From the NCBI RefSeq assembly GCF_017810075.1, contig NZ_JADNYK010000002.1, forward strand, positions 186,001-250,000: a stretch of 64,000 nucleotides of DNA. Reading direction: 5' to 3'. This document shows, piece by piece, positions 36,616 through 46,113 of the stretch; the stretch's first letter is position 1; each line of letters opens with the position of its first letter. A program made the translations under genes and the position numbers. Source of the stretch: Pseudozobellia sp. WGM2. Its GTDB lineage: Bacteria > Bacteroidota > Bacteroidia > Flavobacteriales > Flavobacteriaceae. The notes beneath the pieces were generated by a model, which ran no database searches, was not told the origin of the DNA, and was given only the letters and a program-made list of their open reading frames with translations.

Positions 36616-37662
36616 TCATCTATCCAATGTCTTATAAATTTTAGATAGTATCTGCTTTGGTGATACTGTCTCAATGGCCCTTTCATAACCTTCTGGCACT
36701 TTATTTCCGTAAACCGATGTCGGTATTAACGGATACTTGTCCCGGTCGGCCAAAAGTGCATTTTTAATCGGCTGACCGAACGGATAAAAACCTGCGTAAG
36801 GGTGGGTGACCCCCCAAATAGAGACGACTGGCACCCCATACATCGCAGCCAGATGGCCATTACCACTATCCATTGAAACCATTAAATCTAGATTAGAGAC
36901 TAATGCGAGCTCTTCGGAATATGATAATTTACCCACCACGTTAACTGCGTTTTCATATGAGCTTTCTAATTTTTTCAATTTTTCTTTTTCGGAGACACCT
37001 CCACCAAAAAGAAATATTTTAAATTTATTAGAGGCATTTAATTCGTCGACCACCTGTTGCATAAGCTCAAGTGGATACATTTTGCCAGCAAAGGCGGCAA
37101 AAGGCGCTATACCTATCCACTGTTTAGCATCTTGACCAATTAAATTATTTACTTTTTCGGGGCATTTCTCTTTGGCCAGAACGTGACTGGACTCTAATTC
37201 GAAAGGAAACCCCAAGGCCGTAAAAACATCAACATAGCGTTGATGGGTAGATGTCAAAGGTTTGAAAACTTTGTTTTTTGATCGGGTCAGGGCTTTTCTG
37301 CCCGCTCTATTTTTGTCTATCTGTTTGAAAGGAGTTTTATCAAAACCAAAATAACGTTTCAAAACCTTGCTACGCAAGACATTGTGTAAATCGGCAACTG
37401 CGTTAATCTTTAATAATTTGAGTTCTTTGTAGAGCTTCCATAAACCGAACACCCCCTTATGCCTTCCCTTAACGTCTGCTTCAAAAACTTCAACATTTTT
37501 GAGTTGAGAGAACATCGGCTTGAAAAAACTTCTGGTCAACACTGTAATTTGTACGGTAGGGTATTTGTCAACGAACGCCACAAGTACGGGTACGGTCATC
37601 GCAGCATCACCCATAGCGGATAAACGAATGACCAAAATGTGGGGTCTTTTATTTTTGTCCAC
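36616..37662 (-). CDS. Glycosyltransferase family 9 (heptosyltransferase-like)
   Basis: A 348-aa GT-B enzyme. HILVIRLSAMGDAAMTVPVL is the family N-terminus, IGIAPFAAFAGKMYPLELM the middle, and the nucleotide-sugar-binding part is LDLMVSMDSGNGHLAAMYGV / PVVSIWGVTHPYAGFYPFG. GT9 enzymes transfer heptose or related sugars to lipid A cores. It overlaps the DUF4254 gene by 14 bp, so the two are co-translated. It likely builds the lipooligosaccharide core; the donor is uncertain. Confidence 0.9.
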   Translation of the reverse strand: MDKNKRPHILVIRLSAMGDAAMTVPVLVAFVDKYPTVQITVLTRSFFKPMFSQLKNVEVFEADVKGRHKGVFGLWKLYKELKLLKINAVADLHNVLRSKVLKRYFGFDKTPFKQIDKNRAGRKALTRSKNKVFKPLTSTHQRYVDVFTALGFPFELESSHVLAKEKCPEKVNNLIGQDAKQWIGIAPFAAFAGKMYPLELMQQVVDELNASNKFKIFLFGGGVSEKEKLKKLESSYENAVNVVGKLSYSEELALVSNLDLMVSMDSGNGHLAAMYGVPVVSIWGVTHPYAGFYPFGQPIKNALLADRDKYPLIPTSVYGNKVPEGYERAIETVSPKQILSKIYKTLDR

Positions 37663-38251
37663 GGAGTATGGGGTTCATTTCTTCATCGTTGTACATTTTC
37701 ATCTGCCGATAGACCTTCATGTATTTTTTTCCGGTTTCGATGTCATATAAGAGTTGATCGATTGCAGTTGAAAGATCTTTACGCTGTTCTAACAGCACAT
37801 TCAGTTTAGCGCTACATTTTTGAACGTGTTCAGATGAGGCATCTTTTCGAGATACCTCTTCTTGCATATGATAAATCTTTAAAGCTAAAATTGATAATCG
37901 ATCAATTGCCCAAGCAGGGCTCTCGGTATTGATACTAGCATCATCCAGCGGTTCTACCGATTGGTATTTTTCCAAGAAATAACTGTCGATATATTCTACT
38001 AGATCTGTTCGATCTTGATTGCTCGCATCAATTTTTCTTTTCAACGCAAGTGCAGCATTGGGCTCGATTTCGGGATCACGAATAAGATCTTCGTAATGCC
38101 ATTGAACCGTATCTATCCAATTCTTTCTAAATAAAAGTCTTGCAATATCATCTTGGGCGTAGGGGTTAACAAAGGTCTGGTCGACCGTATCTTTTATATG
38201 ATATTTCTGAATACTCTCTTCAAATATTTTATAGGCAAAGTCAGTGAACAT
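37649..38251 (-). CDS. DUF4254 domain protein
   Basis: A 200-aa soluble, mostly helical protein matching DUF4254 (DDIARLLFRKNWIDTVQWHYE, then PAWAIDRLSILALKIYHMQE and LNVLLEQRKDLSTAIDQLL). In flavobacteria it is commonly paired with the GT9 gene, as here (14-bp overlap), suggesting a shared role in core glycan synthesis. The molecular function is unknown. Confidence 0.82.
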   Translation of the reverse strand: MFTDFAYKIFEESIQKYHIKDTVDQTFVNPYAQDDIARLLFRKNWIDTVQWHYEDLIRDPEIEPNAALALKRKIDASNQDRTDLVEYIDSYFLEKYQSVEPLDDASINTESPAWAIDRLSILALKIYHMQEEVSRKDASSEHVQKCSAKLNVLLEQRKDLSTAIDQLLYDIETGKKYMKVYRQMKMYNDEEMNPILRGQK

Positions 38252-38310
38252 ATCGTGTATTTTATGGCAAAGTTATCAATTACTAAGGTCTTGGTCGGTT
38301 TTAGGCAATT

Positions 38311-39249
38311 CTATTTTAGAGCCATGCTACTGAAAAAAACTATAAATGGTAATGCAATACTTGCCATGAGTATAATTTCCTTAATATTCGCGCGTCTTAT
38401 CGATTCAATATATTTCGTAAAAAATACCACGGCCGGAAAAAATGTGACCATAATTGGATAAACGTTATCTGAAAGCTTTAAGACATTCAAGATAATACCA
38501 AGCACGAATGAGAGGGCTATCAATCGCATATTGATAACCTGTCCGATATTTCCCTTACCCAACTTTATGATGGCTAAAAGTCCGATTATCAAAGTACCCA
38601 ATGTATAGAATATAAGTTTCGTACTATGGCCCCAGTACGAGAAGTATACCATGTTAGGTGAAAATTTGAATTGGTAGTGGCGCATCCAAAAATCAGTATT
38701 GTTAGATAGCACCAAAACGCATTCGGTAATCATAAAGAAAGTGAAAACGGCCGCTATGGGCACCAACCAGTTTTTAGTTACTTTGGGTTGGTAAAAATAT
38801 ATAGCAGCAAAAACCAGAATCAAGAAGAGAACTGCCCAATCATAAAAAAGAGTAGAGACCAATACCCATAATGTGGCATCGAACAACTTAAACTTGATTG
38901 TTTTTAGAGATTTCATGCTCACTAATCTTCTTGATGCCAAAAGAAGAAAGAAGCTGCAAAAAATAGCGTTGGAGTCTGCCAAAGTTTCAGGAAAAATGAC
39001 AGTCAACAAAGCATAAAATAAAATCGGGAAAGAATTTGTACCCGTAATTTTGTTTCTCTTTACAATAAAATTGACAACGAATATGCTGAAGAACAAAACC
39101 GCCAGTATCAATACTTGCCCAATCAACTGGTCAGGCGCATAAATTTTATGAAAAAGGGAGAAATGTACCAGCCAGTAAAAAACGAACAAGAATGAGAGAA
39201 CAATAATGTAATTAATTGGCTTTGTTTTGCCAAAAATGATTGAAATCAT
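38311..39249 (-). CDS. DUF6427 integral membrane protein
   Basis: A 312-aa protein with about 9-10 hydrophobic helices, beginning MISIIFGKTKPINYIIVLSF. The pattern corresponds to the DUF6427 family of Bacteroidota, by recollection. Distant resemblance to membrane glycosyltransferase or polymerase scaffolds cannot be excluded. It is the first gene of the minus-strand set with DUF4254 and GT9 and is divergent from DUF6341 with only 41 bp between starts. The function is unknown. Confidence 0.75.
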   Translation of the reverse strand: MISIIFGKTKPINYIIVLSFLFVFYWLVHFSLFHKIYAPDQLIGQVLILAVLFFSIFVVNFIVKRNKITGTNSFPILFYALLTVIFPETLADSNAIFCSFFLLLASRRLVSMKSLKTIKFKLFDATLWVLVSTLFYDWAVLFLILVFAAIYFYQPKVTKNWLVPIAAVFTFFMITECVLVLSNNTDFWMRHYQFKFSPNMVYFSYWGHSTKLIFYTLGTLIIGLLAIIKLGKGNIGQVINMRLIALSFVLGIILNVLKLSDNVYPIMVTFFPAVVFFTKYIESIRRANIKEIILMASIALPFIVFFSSMALK

Positions 39250-39269
39250 CCCGACTTTTTATATTTTTG
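39240..39269 (+). promoter_or_regulatory. Promoter of the DUF6341 gene, overlapping the divergent gene's start
   Basis: TTG at 39240-39242, 19 bp, then TATTTTTG at 39262-39269: an exact match to the Bacteroidota TTG-N19-21-TAnnTTTG promoter. It lies 21 bp before the ATG at 39291. The -33 element lies inside the first codons of the divergent DUF6427 gene. Confidence 0.65.
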
Positions 39270-39290
39270 CAGGTAAATATAGGTAATAAG

Positions 39291-39512
39291 ATGACTTCAT
39301 TTTTTAAAGGAATAGAGGATTTATTTGTAAACCATCTATTTTGGCCATTGGACCAACTTCGTTTTATGGAGAGTTGGTGGGGCGCCAATTTCTTGAACTG
39401 GATATTTATGTTGATCGGCTTCGCCGGATTTGTCTATTGGATGTTGCAATTGAAGCAATACGACGACAATAACGAAGAAGATAAGACGATCAGTTCACAT
39501 TCTTACTTGTAA
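39291..39512 (+). CDS. DUF6341-like small membrane protein
   Basis: A 73-aa protein started at MTSFFKGIEDLFVNHLFWPL (ATG at 39291, just behind the promoter; codons upstream of it overlap the -7 box). One membrane helix (FLNWIFMLIGFAGFVYWML) is followed by an acidic tail (YDDNNEEDK). It matches the small protein known as DUF6341 that sits beside purD in flavobacteria, by recollection. The function is unknown. Confidence 0.75.
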   Translation: MTSFFKGIEDLFVNHLFWPLDQLRFMESWWGANFLNWIFMLIGFAGFVYWMLQLKQYDDNNEEDKTISSHSYL

Positions 39513-39516
39513 GCCT

Positions 39517-39546
39517 TTAAGGATTCCCTGCGAAAGGAATCCTTAA
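39517..39546. terminator. Terminator between DUF6341 and purD
   Basis: A perfect 11-bp stem TTAAGGATTCC / GGAATCCTTAA with an 8-base loop, in the 54-bp gap between the convergent stops. T-runs are weak on both sides, so it may serve both genes with moderate strength. Confidence 0.65.
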
Positions 39547-39566
39547 TAGCTGATTTCTTTGGTTTT

Positions 39567-40838
39567 CTACAAATCGAATCCGATATCTTTTCGATAGTTC
39601 ATACCGTCAAAAGTGATGTTATGAATATTTTTGTATGATACTTCAAGGGCTTGCTCAAAATTATCTCCGAAGGAAGTAATTGCCATAACCCTACCGCCAT
39701 CAGTTACTACTTTGTCACCATCAATTTTAGTCCCGGCGTGAAAGACCAATGAATCTTCTATAGCATCGAAGCCCTTCATTTCTTTTCCTTTTTGGTATGC
39801 TTCCGGATATCCACCTGAAACCAACATAACGGTGGCCGCAGTACGATTATCCAATTCTAAGTCGATTTCATCAAGTTTCTGATCCGCTACGGCCTGAAAT
39901 AGCTCTACCAAATCAGTTTTAATTCGAGGCATCACCACTTCGGTTTCTGGATCCCCCATTCGAACATTGTATTCAATGACCTTAGGATCATCACCAACTT
40001 TTATTAGACCGATGAAGATAAAACCTTTGTAAGGCAGGTTATCCGTTTTAAGGCCTTCTACCGTGGGCTTGACAATCTGGTCGTGTATTTTATTCATGAA
40101 CTCTTTATCCGCGAAAGGAACTGGGGAGATTGCGCCCATTCCTCCTGTATTGAGACCCGTATCATCTTCACCGATACGCTTGTAATCTTTAGCTGTTGGT
40201 AACACTTTGTAACCTTTTCCGTCGGTAAGGACGAATACACTTAATTCTATACCCGACAAAAACTCTTCTATAACCACAGTTGTGCTGGCCGAACCAAATT
40301 TTTCATCTACCAACATCGTTTTAAGTTCTCTTTTGGCTTCGTTTAAATCATTAAGAATTAAAACTCCCTTTCCTGCTGCAAGTCCATCAGCTTTTAGTAC
40401 ATATGGAGCATTTAATGTTTCCAGAAATGAATAGCCCTCACTTAATGTTTCAGCCGAAAAACTTTGATATGCGGCTGTAGGAATACCGTGGCGCATCATG
40501 AACTTTTTGGCAAATTCTTTACTACCCTCAAGTTCTGCTGCTGCCTTTTGAGGACCCAAAACAGGAATATGTTTAATTTCTTGGTCATTTAAATAATAAT
40601 CATGAACTCCGTTGACCAATGGGTCTTCAGGCCCAACCACGACCATATCGATATTATTTTCTAATGTAGCTGCTTTTATGGCATCAAAATCGTTTACACC
40701 GATTGGTATGTTTGTGGCAATTTTTGCCGTTCCCGCGTTACCCGGCGCAACAAAAAGTTTCGGACTGTGTTTTGATTGGCTTAGTTGCCACGTGATGGTG
40801 TGCTCTCTACCGCCAGAGCCTAGTACAAGAATATTCAT
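39567..40838 (-). CDS. purD: Phosphoribosylamine-glycine ligase
   Basis: A 423-aa ATP-grasp enzyme, step two of de novo purine synthesis (phosphoribosylamine + glycine + ATP to GAR). Signatures: N-terminal LVLGSGGREHTITWQLSQS, PYVLKADGLAAGKGVL, and the metal/substrate segment EYNVRMGDPETEVVMPRIKT. The length is usual. A TAnnTTTG-like box lies just upstream. It is monocistronic, converging with DUF6341. Confidence 0.98.
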   Translation of the reverse strand: MNILVLGSGGREHTITWQLSQSKHSPKLFVAPGNAGTAKIATNIPIGVNDFDAIKAATLENNIDMVVVGPEDPLVNGVHDYYLNDQEIKHIPVLGPQKAAAELEGSKEFAKKFMMRHGIPTAAYQSFSAETLSEGYSFLETLNAPYVLKADGLAAGKGVLILNDLNEAKRELKTMLVDEKFGSASTTVVIEEFLSGIELSVFVLTDGKGYKVLPTAKDYKRIGEDDTGLNTGGMGAISPVPFADKEFMNKIHDQIVKPTVEGLKTDNLPYKGFIFIGLIKVGDDPKVIEYNVRMGDPETEVVMPRIKTDLVELFQAVADQKLDEIDLELDNRTAATVMLVSGGYPEAYQKGKEMKGFDAIEDSLVFHAGTKIDGDKVVTDGGRVMAITSFGDNFEQALEVSYKNIHNITFDGMNYRKDIGFDL

Positions 40839-40852
40839 GCTTAAAGTTTGTG

Positions 40853-40860
40853 CAAAAATA
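40853..40860 (-). promoter_or_regulatory. Probable -7 box of purD
   Basis: On the minus strand it reads TATTTTTG, an exact TAnnTTTG match 14 bp before the purD start codon. A clear TTG at the expected -33 distance is not seen. Confidence 0.35.
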
Positions 40861-40974
40861 CGCTTTGAACAGGAATTTTAAGGCACTTGTGAAATAATTA
40901 GAAGTAAAAACTAGATCTAAGTAAGGTTTAGTGTAATTTCACTCTTGTATAAGAAATAGTTCAGCTAAATATGG

Positions 40975-42234
40975 TTAAAGTTCGCCATTGATAGAATTCG
41001 CCTTATCACTTTTCTTAGGTTTAATCATGGGTTCACCATTTAAGGAATCATTCTTTTGACCAGATGGTTCGCCCATGGCATTTTTTCTATCCTTCTTTTT
41101 TAAGCTTCCCTTCTCTTCTACTCTCGACTTTATTTTCTCAACTTTTCGTTTAAGTAGTATTTTTTGTTTTAGCGTTGCGAAATTATAATTGTATTTAAAA
41201 AAGATATAACCTAGGAGGATAACTACTGAAACCAACATGATGACCATACCTAAATTCTTGGCGGTGCTTCCTAAAACTATAAAAAGCATCACAAACATCA
41301 AATTGAAGCAGCCGATAATGAAACTGGCTTGTTTATGCGTAAGGCCCCAATAGTCAATTAAAACATGGTGAGTATGATTGCGATCTGGTGAAAAAGGGCC
41401 CTTTTTATTAGCTATTCTGATGGCAAATACCCTTGCGGTATCGAATAGGGGAACGATTAGTATACTTATTGCTATCAATGGAGCGTTTTCCAGCAAAAAA
41501 GGTAAGTCAGTATAGGCTGTAGGTCTCAGCGCTAAAAATTTTAATGTTAAAATACTAATGATGAAGCCTACTATCAGAGAGCCGGTATCTCCCATAAATA
41601 TTTTCTTGTCGGAAGATAGATTAAATCCTAGAAAAGCCATTAAGCTAGCGTTCATGGTGATGCTTAACAAGGCAAAGAAATATTCTTCGGTCATGTAAAA
41701 AATAGTCGTATAAATCACCATTATAACCATACCTACTACCGATGCCAATCCATCAATACCATCAATTAGGTTATACGAGTTAATAATGGTCAACATCATA
41801 AACCCCCCAATAATCAAATACAGATAGTAAGGAATTTCGTTGATGTTTAAAAATCCATTTAATGAATGGATGGTAAAGCTGGGATTGACCAAAATAAAGA
41901 CTATCGCAAAAGCCTGTGCTAAGAGTTTTGCGCCTGGTGATATGACTACCAAATCATCTTTAAGTCCTATAATAAAAAGAATAGTCAATCCTGGTATTAA
42001 ATACATGGTCTCATCAAAAACATCTCGCCCTCGTATAAAGAAAAGGGCTAAAATTAGAGTATAATAGAATGCTACTCCCCCTAAAGTAGGGGTTCTCGTA
42101 GAGTGTGAGCTTCTTTGATTGGGGTCATCCATCAGGCGCTTGTACTCAACCACCTTGATAATCTTAGGTATGGTCAAATAGGTCAAGAGAAAAACCCCTA
42201 TAAATACTAGTATGGCAGTTTCAAGAAAAAACAA
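40975..42234 (-). CDS. WecA/MraY-family sugar-1-phosphate transferase
   Basis: A 419-aa polytopic enzyme that starts lipid-linked glycan assembly by moving a UDP-HexNAc 1-phosphate to undecaprenyl phosphate. Family motifs: IGLKDDLVVISPG (Asp-Asp), NSYNLIDGIDGLASVVG, FMGDTGSLIVGF and the HxHH-type loop PDRNHTHHVLIDYWG. The C-terminal ~60 residues are a charged cytoplasmic tail (KIKSRVEEKGSLKKKDRKN) beyond the usual length. It begins the polysaccharide locus; with WecB and the rfb genes it suggests an O-antigen-like polymer. The sugar added is unknown. Confidence 0.9.
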   Translation of the reverse strand: MFFLETAILVFIGVFLLTYLTIPKIIKVVEYKRLMDDPNQRSSHSTRTPTLGGVAFYYTLILALFFIRGRDVFDETMYLIPGLTILFIIGLKDDLVVISPGAKLLAQAFAIVFILVNPSFTIHSLNGFLNINEIPYYLYLIIGGFMMLTIINSYNLIDGIDGLASVVGMVIMVIYTTIFYMTEEYFFALLSITMNASLMAFLGFNLSSDKKIFMGDTGSLIVGFIISILTLKFLALRPTAYTDLPFLLENAPLIAISILIVPLFDTARVFAIRIANKKGPFSPDRNHTHHVLIDYWGLTHKQASFIIGCFNLMFVMLFIVLGSTAKNLGMVIMLVSVVILLGYIFFKYNYNFATLKQKILLKRKVEKIKSRVEEKGSLKKKDRKNAMGEPSGQKNDSLNGEPMIKPKKSDKANSINGEL

Positions 42235-42344
42235 AAGGTTTGTATTTTAATCAAAAGTAGTAAATGTTTAAACTATTGAACTATACAAGCTAAATTTTCA
42301 GCGTTTTAGATTAAGAATACCACTAAAACACTATAGTGTATACT

Positions 42345-43541
42345 TCAGTTTTTTAAGAATTGTAACATACTATTCGCCAAACTCTTTCTGTCTATAATAT
42401 CTCGAACCTGTTGAAAATCTATTTGAATATTACTCGTCTCAGAAAGAGCTTGGTCAACACTTGAGAGAAAGCTAGTCATATCTTCTGGCATAAATGTAAT
42501 ACCTAATCGATTTTCTACTACGAACTCTTCTGCCTCACCCTTAACACCTAATAAAATCGGTGTTTTCATCGCGACCAGTTCATTCATTTTAGACGGTAAA
42601 GCCCCAAGAAAAACTGGGGAATCAATAAGATTTACCAAGCCCATATCAAGAATGGAAATATATCGCTTTACATCTGCCTTTGGCACAGGATCTATAAATG
42701 TCGTGTTTGTTAACCCTAATTCTTTGTTCAGCTCTAAAAGACCATCTTTGGCCGCACCGGACCCAACGAAAAGAAAATGAACTTTTGGATTGTTTATTTT
42801 TGCAGCCGATTTTAGAATAAAATCTAAAGCATGGGCCATACCATGTGTGCCAATATAACCAATAATAAATTTATCTTGTAAACCTAATTCAGAGGTTAGA
42901 AAATCGTCCTTTGGCACAGGATAAAATTGATCAAAATCTACACCATTTCTTACTACCAACACCTTTTCTTCGGCTATGCGGTGCTCATTAATTATTTCTT
43001 TGCGAATGTAAGCGGTTGCCGTAATAATTTTCCATGCACTTTTATAAAGCTTATGCTCTAAATATTCAAAGAAACGAATGGCCGCATTGTCTTTCATCGC
43101 ACCGACAACCTTTACCGATTCAGGCCAAAGATCCCGAACCTCCATGACCCACTTTTTTCGCTTCCAAAAACCCAGCCATCTGCCTGAAACGGCAGTAAAA
43201 AACTGAGGTGAAGTAGCAACTATCAAATCGGTCTTGATAAAAAGACCCGTAATAAATGAGGTAATCATATAACTTAGAAAATCAAAGATCCTCTTAACAA
43301 AACCTTTGTTCTCTGCCATAAAAGACCATACTCGAATTACTCGAATACCTTCTACCCACTCTACTTGATACAACTTGTTCTTATACCCCTCATAAACCTT
43401 ACCATAAGGAAAATTTGGAAAACAGGTAATCACCGTTACCTCTTCTCCCTGCTTAACCCATTCCCGGCAATGTTCATAGGTTCTATGTGCGGGTGCATTG
43501 GTTTCCGGTATAAAATTGTCGGTTAAAAAAAGAATTCTCAT
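42345..43541 (-). CDS. Glycosyltransferase family 4, WbuB-like
   Basis: A 398-aa GT-B glycosyltransferase. The N-terminus ILFLTDNFIPETNAPAHRTY and the EEVTVITCFPNFPYGKVYEG segment are typical of WbuB-like FucNAc/HexNAc transferases. The middle WVMEVRDLWPESVKVVGAM and C-terminal FIIGYIGTHGMAHALDFIL belong to the donor-binding half. It overlaps wecB's stop by 1 bp, so translation is coupled. The donor sugar is inferred only from similarity. Confidence 0.88.
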   Translation of the reverse strand: MRILFLTDNFIPETNAPAHRTYEHCREWVKQGEEVTVITCFPNFPYGKVYEGYKNKLYQVEWVEGIRVIRVWSFMAENKGFVKRIFDFLSYMITSFITGLFIKTDLIVATSPQFFTAVSGRWLGFWKRKKWVMEVRDLWPESVKVVGAMKDNAAIRFFEYLEHKLYKSAWKIITATAYIRKEIINEHRIAEEKVLVVRNGVDFDQFYPVPKDDFLTSELGLQDKFIIGYIGTHGMAHALDFILKSAAKINNPKVHFLFVGSGAAKDGLLELNKELGLTNTTFIDPVPKADVKRYISILDMGLVNLIDSPVFLGALPSKMNELVAMKTPILLGVKGEAEEFVVENRLGITFMPEDMTSFLSSVDQALSETSNIQIDFQQVRDIIDRKSLANSMLQFLKN

Positions 43542-44629
43542 TATGTAGTATGCCCAACTAATTCTTCAACAATAATATTACCAGTATCACCTTGTCCATA
43601 AAGATTGATGTTAAAATCAATACCCTTGTTTTCTAAATCATTGAATGCAGCCAATATGCGATTTTTGTTCGAGCCGGTTAAAAAGTTGACCCCGTTCTGT
43701 ATCAACTCTACCCATTCGGTTTCATCTCGGACCGTAATGCATGGCTTTTTAAAGAAAAATGCTTCTTTTTGTAAACCGCCGCTATCAGTAATAACACAGC
43801 TGCTGTTCTTTAAAAGCCAAATCATTTCAAAGTAACCGACAGGTTTTAAAATCTGAATATCCTTACCAGGTACAATATCGAACTCATTAAGCTTTTTAAT
43901 GGTTCTCGGGTGCAATGGTAGTATAACTTTTTTTTGCTTTGCAATTTCTGCCAAAGCATCAAAAATTTCCGTCAACTTTCCCTTATCGTCCGTATTCTCT
44001 TGTCGATGTATAGTAGAGAGTATAAAGTCGGCTTCTGCCGTAACTGTTTCTGGACGCTCGGCACGATCGGTATAGTAGAGTGCAGCATCGTACATTACAT
44101 CGCCACATTTAATTTGCGTAATATCGAGATTAAAATACCCTTCCTTTTTAAGATTTTCTATGGCCGTGTCAGTTGGGCAAAAAAGAATATCACTAATTCT
44201 ATCGGTCAATATTCTATTGATTTCTTCAGGCATATCCATATTAAAAGAACGTAAACCCGCCTCTACATGAGCTACTTTAATATGCATTTTTTTTGCCGCC
44301 AGTGCACCCGCAATGGTTGAATTGGTATCACCATAGACCAAGACCCAGTCAGGTTTTTCTTCAACTAGCACCTCTTCAATCTTCGTCAACATTTTACCTG
44401 TCATTGCGCCGTGAGAAAGACTGTTGATTTCAAGATTATAATGTGGTTTTGGTATGTTCATCTGATCAAAGAATACTGAGCTCATATTTTCATCAAAGTG
44501 TTGGCCCGTATGCACAATTAGTTCCGTTATCTTTGAATCGTTATGTTTATTATATTCTTCAATAGCTCTACTGACAACGGCCGCTTTAACAAATTGGGGC
44601 CTTGCACCTACTATAGTGATTATTTTCAT
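43541..44629 (-). CDS. wecB: UDP-N-acetylglucosamine 2-epimerase (non-hydrolysing)
   Basis: A 362-aa enzyme that interconverts UDP-GlcNAc and UDP-ManNAc, or the corresponding 2,3-diacetamido uronic acid derivative when it acts as WbpI. Signatures: MKIITIVGARPQFVKAAVVS, HTGQHFDENMSSVFFDQMNI, and LRSFNMDMPEEINRILTDRI. With WbpB/E/D-like enzymes in the same locus, a WbpI-like role making UDP-ManNAc(3NAc)A is plausible. It abuts the GT4 genes on both sides. Confidence 0.92.
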   Translation of the reverse strand: MKIITIVGARPQFVKAAVVSRAIEEYNKHNDSKITELIVHTGQHFDENMSSVFFDQMNIPKPHYNLEINSLSHGAMTGKMLTKIEEVLVEEKPDWVLVYGDTNSTIAGALAAKKMHIKVAHVEAGLRSFNMDMPEEINRILTDRISDILFCPTDTAIENLKKEGYFNLDITQIKCGDVMYDAALYYTDRAERPETVTAEADFILSTIHRQENTDDKGKLTEIFDALAEIAKQKKVILPLHPRTIKKLNEFDIVPGKDIQILKPVGYFEMIWLLKNSSCVITDSGGLQKEAFFFKKPCITVRDETEWVELIQNGVNFLTGSNKNRILAAFNDLENKGIDFNINLYGQGDTGNIIVEELVGHTT

Positions 44630-45760
44630 TTATAGATTTTTATAAATTTTCAATAATTCTTCTTGTTCTGATTCCCAATTATATTTTTGTTTAATCGCCT
44701 TTCTGCCATTTGCCCCCATTAACTGCGCTTTCTCATCATTTTCAATCAACTCCTTCATTGCGCTAGCTATTTCTTTAACATTCAATGGATCAACACAGAC
44801 CCCACATTTTTCGTCTTCTATAATAGTCTTCCAAAGTTTGAAGTCAGAGGCAATTACTGGTATCCCCGCGGCCATGTATTCAAACATTTTTACCGGTAGA
44901 GAATCTAAGTAATTTATTGTAGGGTGCAATGTCACTAAGCCCACTTTTGATTTGCCAAGTACATCTATTATTTCCTCCCTATTTAAAAAGCCTAAGAAAT
45001 CTACAAATTTCCACCCTTTATTTTTAATCAATTTACTCTTATACGTCACCGGTAAAAAAACCCCTGCCAACAACATTCTTTTCTCGATTAGTGCAAGAGC
45101 CTCAATGTTTTCATAGTTTCCACGTACTTCGGAAATACCTCCAATATAGCAAACCACATCTTCTTTTTCCTCCCAATTCGTATCTAAACTAGGGAATTCT
45201 TTTAAAAAAGGATAATTATGAATGCTTGTAGTGTTGATATTTACAAGGAGAAACCTCTTCTGAATATGTTCCGTTGAAGTAATTACATGAGTGAATTTTT
45301 TGGCAATTCTGCATTCGATTTTTTCAACTACAAAGGAAATAGCCTTCTTTAAGACAAAATGGATATATGGTTTGGTCAAGATTTGACGAGGTACATCTTC
45401 ATGCACATCGTAGATTACTTTTTTGTCTGTTTTAAGTAATCTAGAACCAACAAACACTAATTCTGGGTCATGAAAATGATAAACATCACAATTAAGCTCT
45501 AGTGCTTTCTTCAAAACCCTATTGGAAATGTTTAAAAACCTATCGTATCGTCCTCTGGGCTTACCTACATCAAATATCTTTATATTGTTTTTTACTTCAT
45601 TCCCCAGCCCATCAGCCACTATTAGACATACGTCATAGCCATTATTTTCCAGAGATTGACACTCTTTGATAAAAATTCGGGTATCATACCTAGGATGTAC
45701 TGAGGTCAAGTGGCAGACTTTGCCTTTACGCATTTTTTCATTTACCAAAATATCCATCAA
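44630..45760 (-). CDS. Glycosyltransferase family 4
   Basis: A 376-aa GT-B enzyme. It opens KVCHLTSVHPRYDTRIFIKE after a short leader; the second ATG (residue 10) could be the true start. The middle has VYHFHDPELVFVGSRLLKT and IYDVHEDVPRQILTKPYI, and the C-terminal donor site SLPVKMFEYMAAGIPVIASD holds the conserved Glu region. It is adjacent to wecB, so it may add the diacetamido-uronic acid sugar. The acceptor and donor are not proven. Confidence 0.87.
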   Translation of the reverse strand: MMDILVNEKMRKGKVCHLTSVHPRYDTRIFIKECQSLENNGYDVCLIVADGLGNEVKNNIKIFDVGKPRGRYDRFLNISNRVLKKALELNCDVYHFHDPELVFVGSRLLKTDKKVIYDVHEDVPRQILTKPYIHFVLKKAISFVVEKIECRIAKKFTHVITSTEHIQKRFLLVNINTTSIHNYPFLKEFPSLDTNWEEKEDVVCYIGGISEVRGNYENIEALALIEKRMLLAGVFLPVTYKSKLIKNKGWKFVDFLGFLNREEIIDVLGKSKVGLVTLHPTINYLDSLPVKMFEYMAAGIPVIASDFKLWKTIIEDEKCGVCVDPLNVKEIASAMKELIENDEKAQLMGANGRKAIKQKYNWESEQEELLKIYKNL

Positions 45761-45957
45761 CTACCTTAATTAGAAGAATAGTCACAAAAGTATCATTTAC
45801 AACCCACATTCTACTAAAAATGCTCTCTTATCCTTCGAGGTCAGGTTGTGAAGTGGGAATTAATGTTATTTAAAATGTAAGTAATTATCCATTACTACAA
45901 GATTTATTCCGAAAGTCTTTAAAATTTAAGAATTCTAAAATTAATATTGGCTAACAA

Positions 45958-45988
45958 TTGAAGTCGAACTTATGTTAAATCAGATTTG
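45958..45988 (+). promoter_or_regulatory. Possible promoter of the DUF4956-CotH-VTC-PPase operon
   Basis: TTG at 45958, 20 bp, then CAGATTTG at 45981, one mismatch from TAnnTTTG. It lies in the 353-bp divergent region between the GT4 start (45760) and the ATG at 46114, which holds no other feature I can support. The leader would be about 120 bases. Confidence 0.4.
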
Positions 45989-46113
45989 AACTTAAAAAGC
46001 AATTGCGAAGCGGTATGTTATATAAGAAAAAACTTTCATCTGTTTTTTATACCGTAATAGTTTGTTTTCTTTGCGTTAATTTAACCTTAATAAAACATTT
46101 AATAAACATTACC

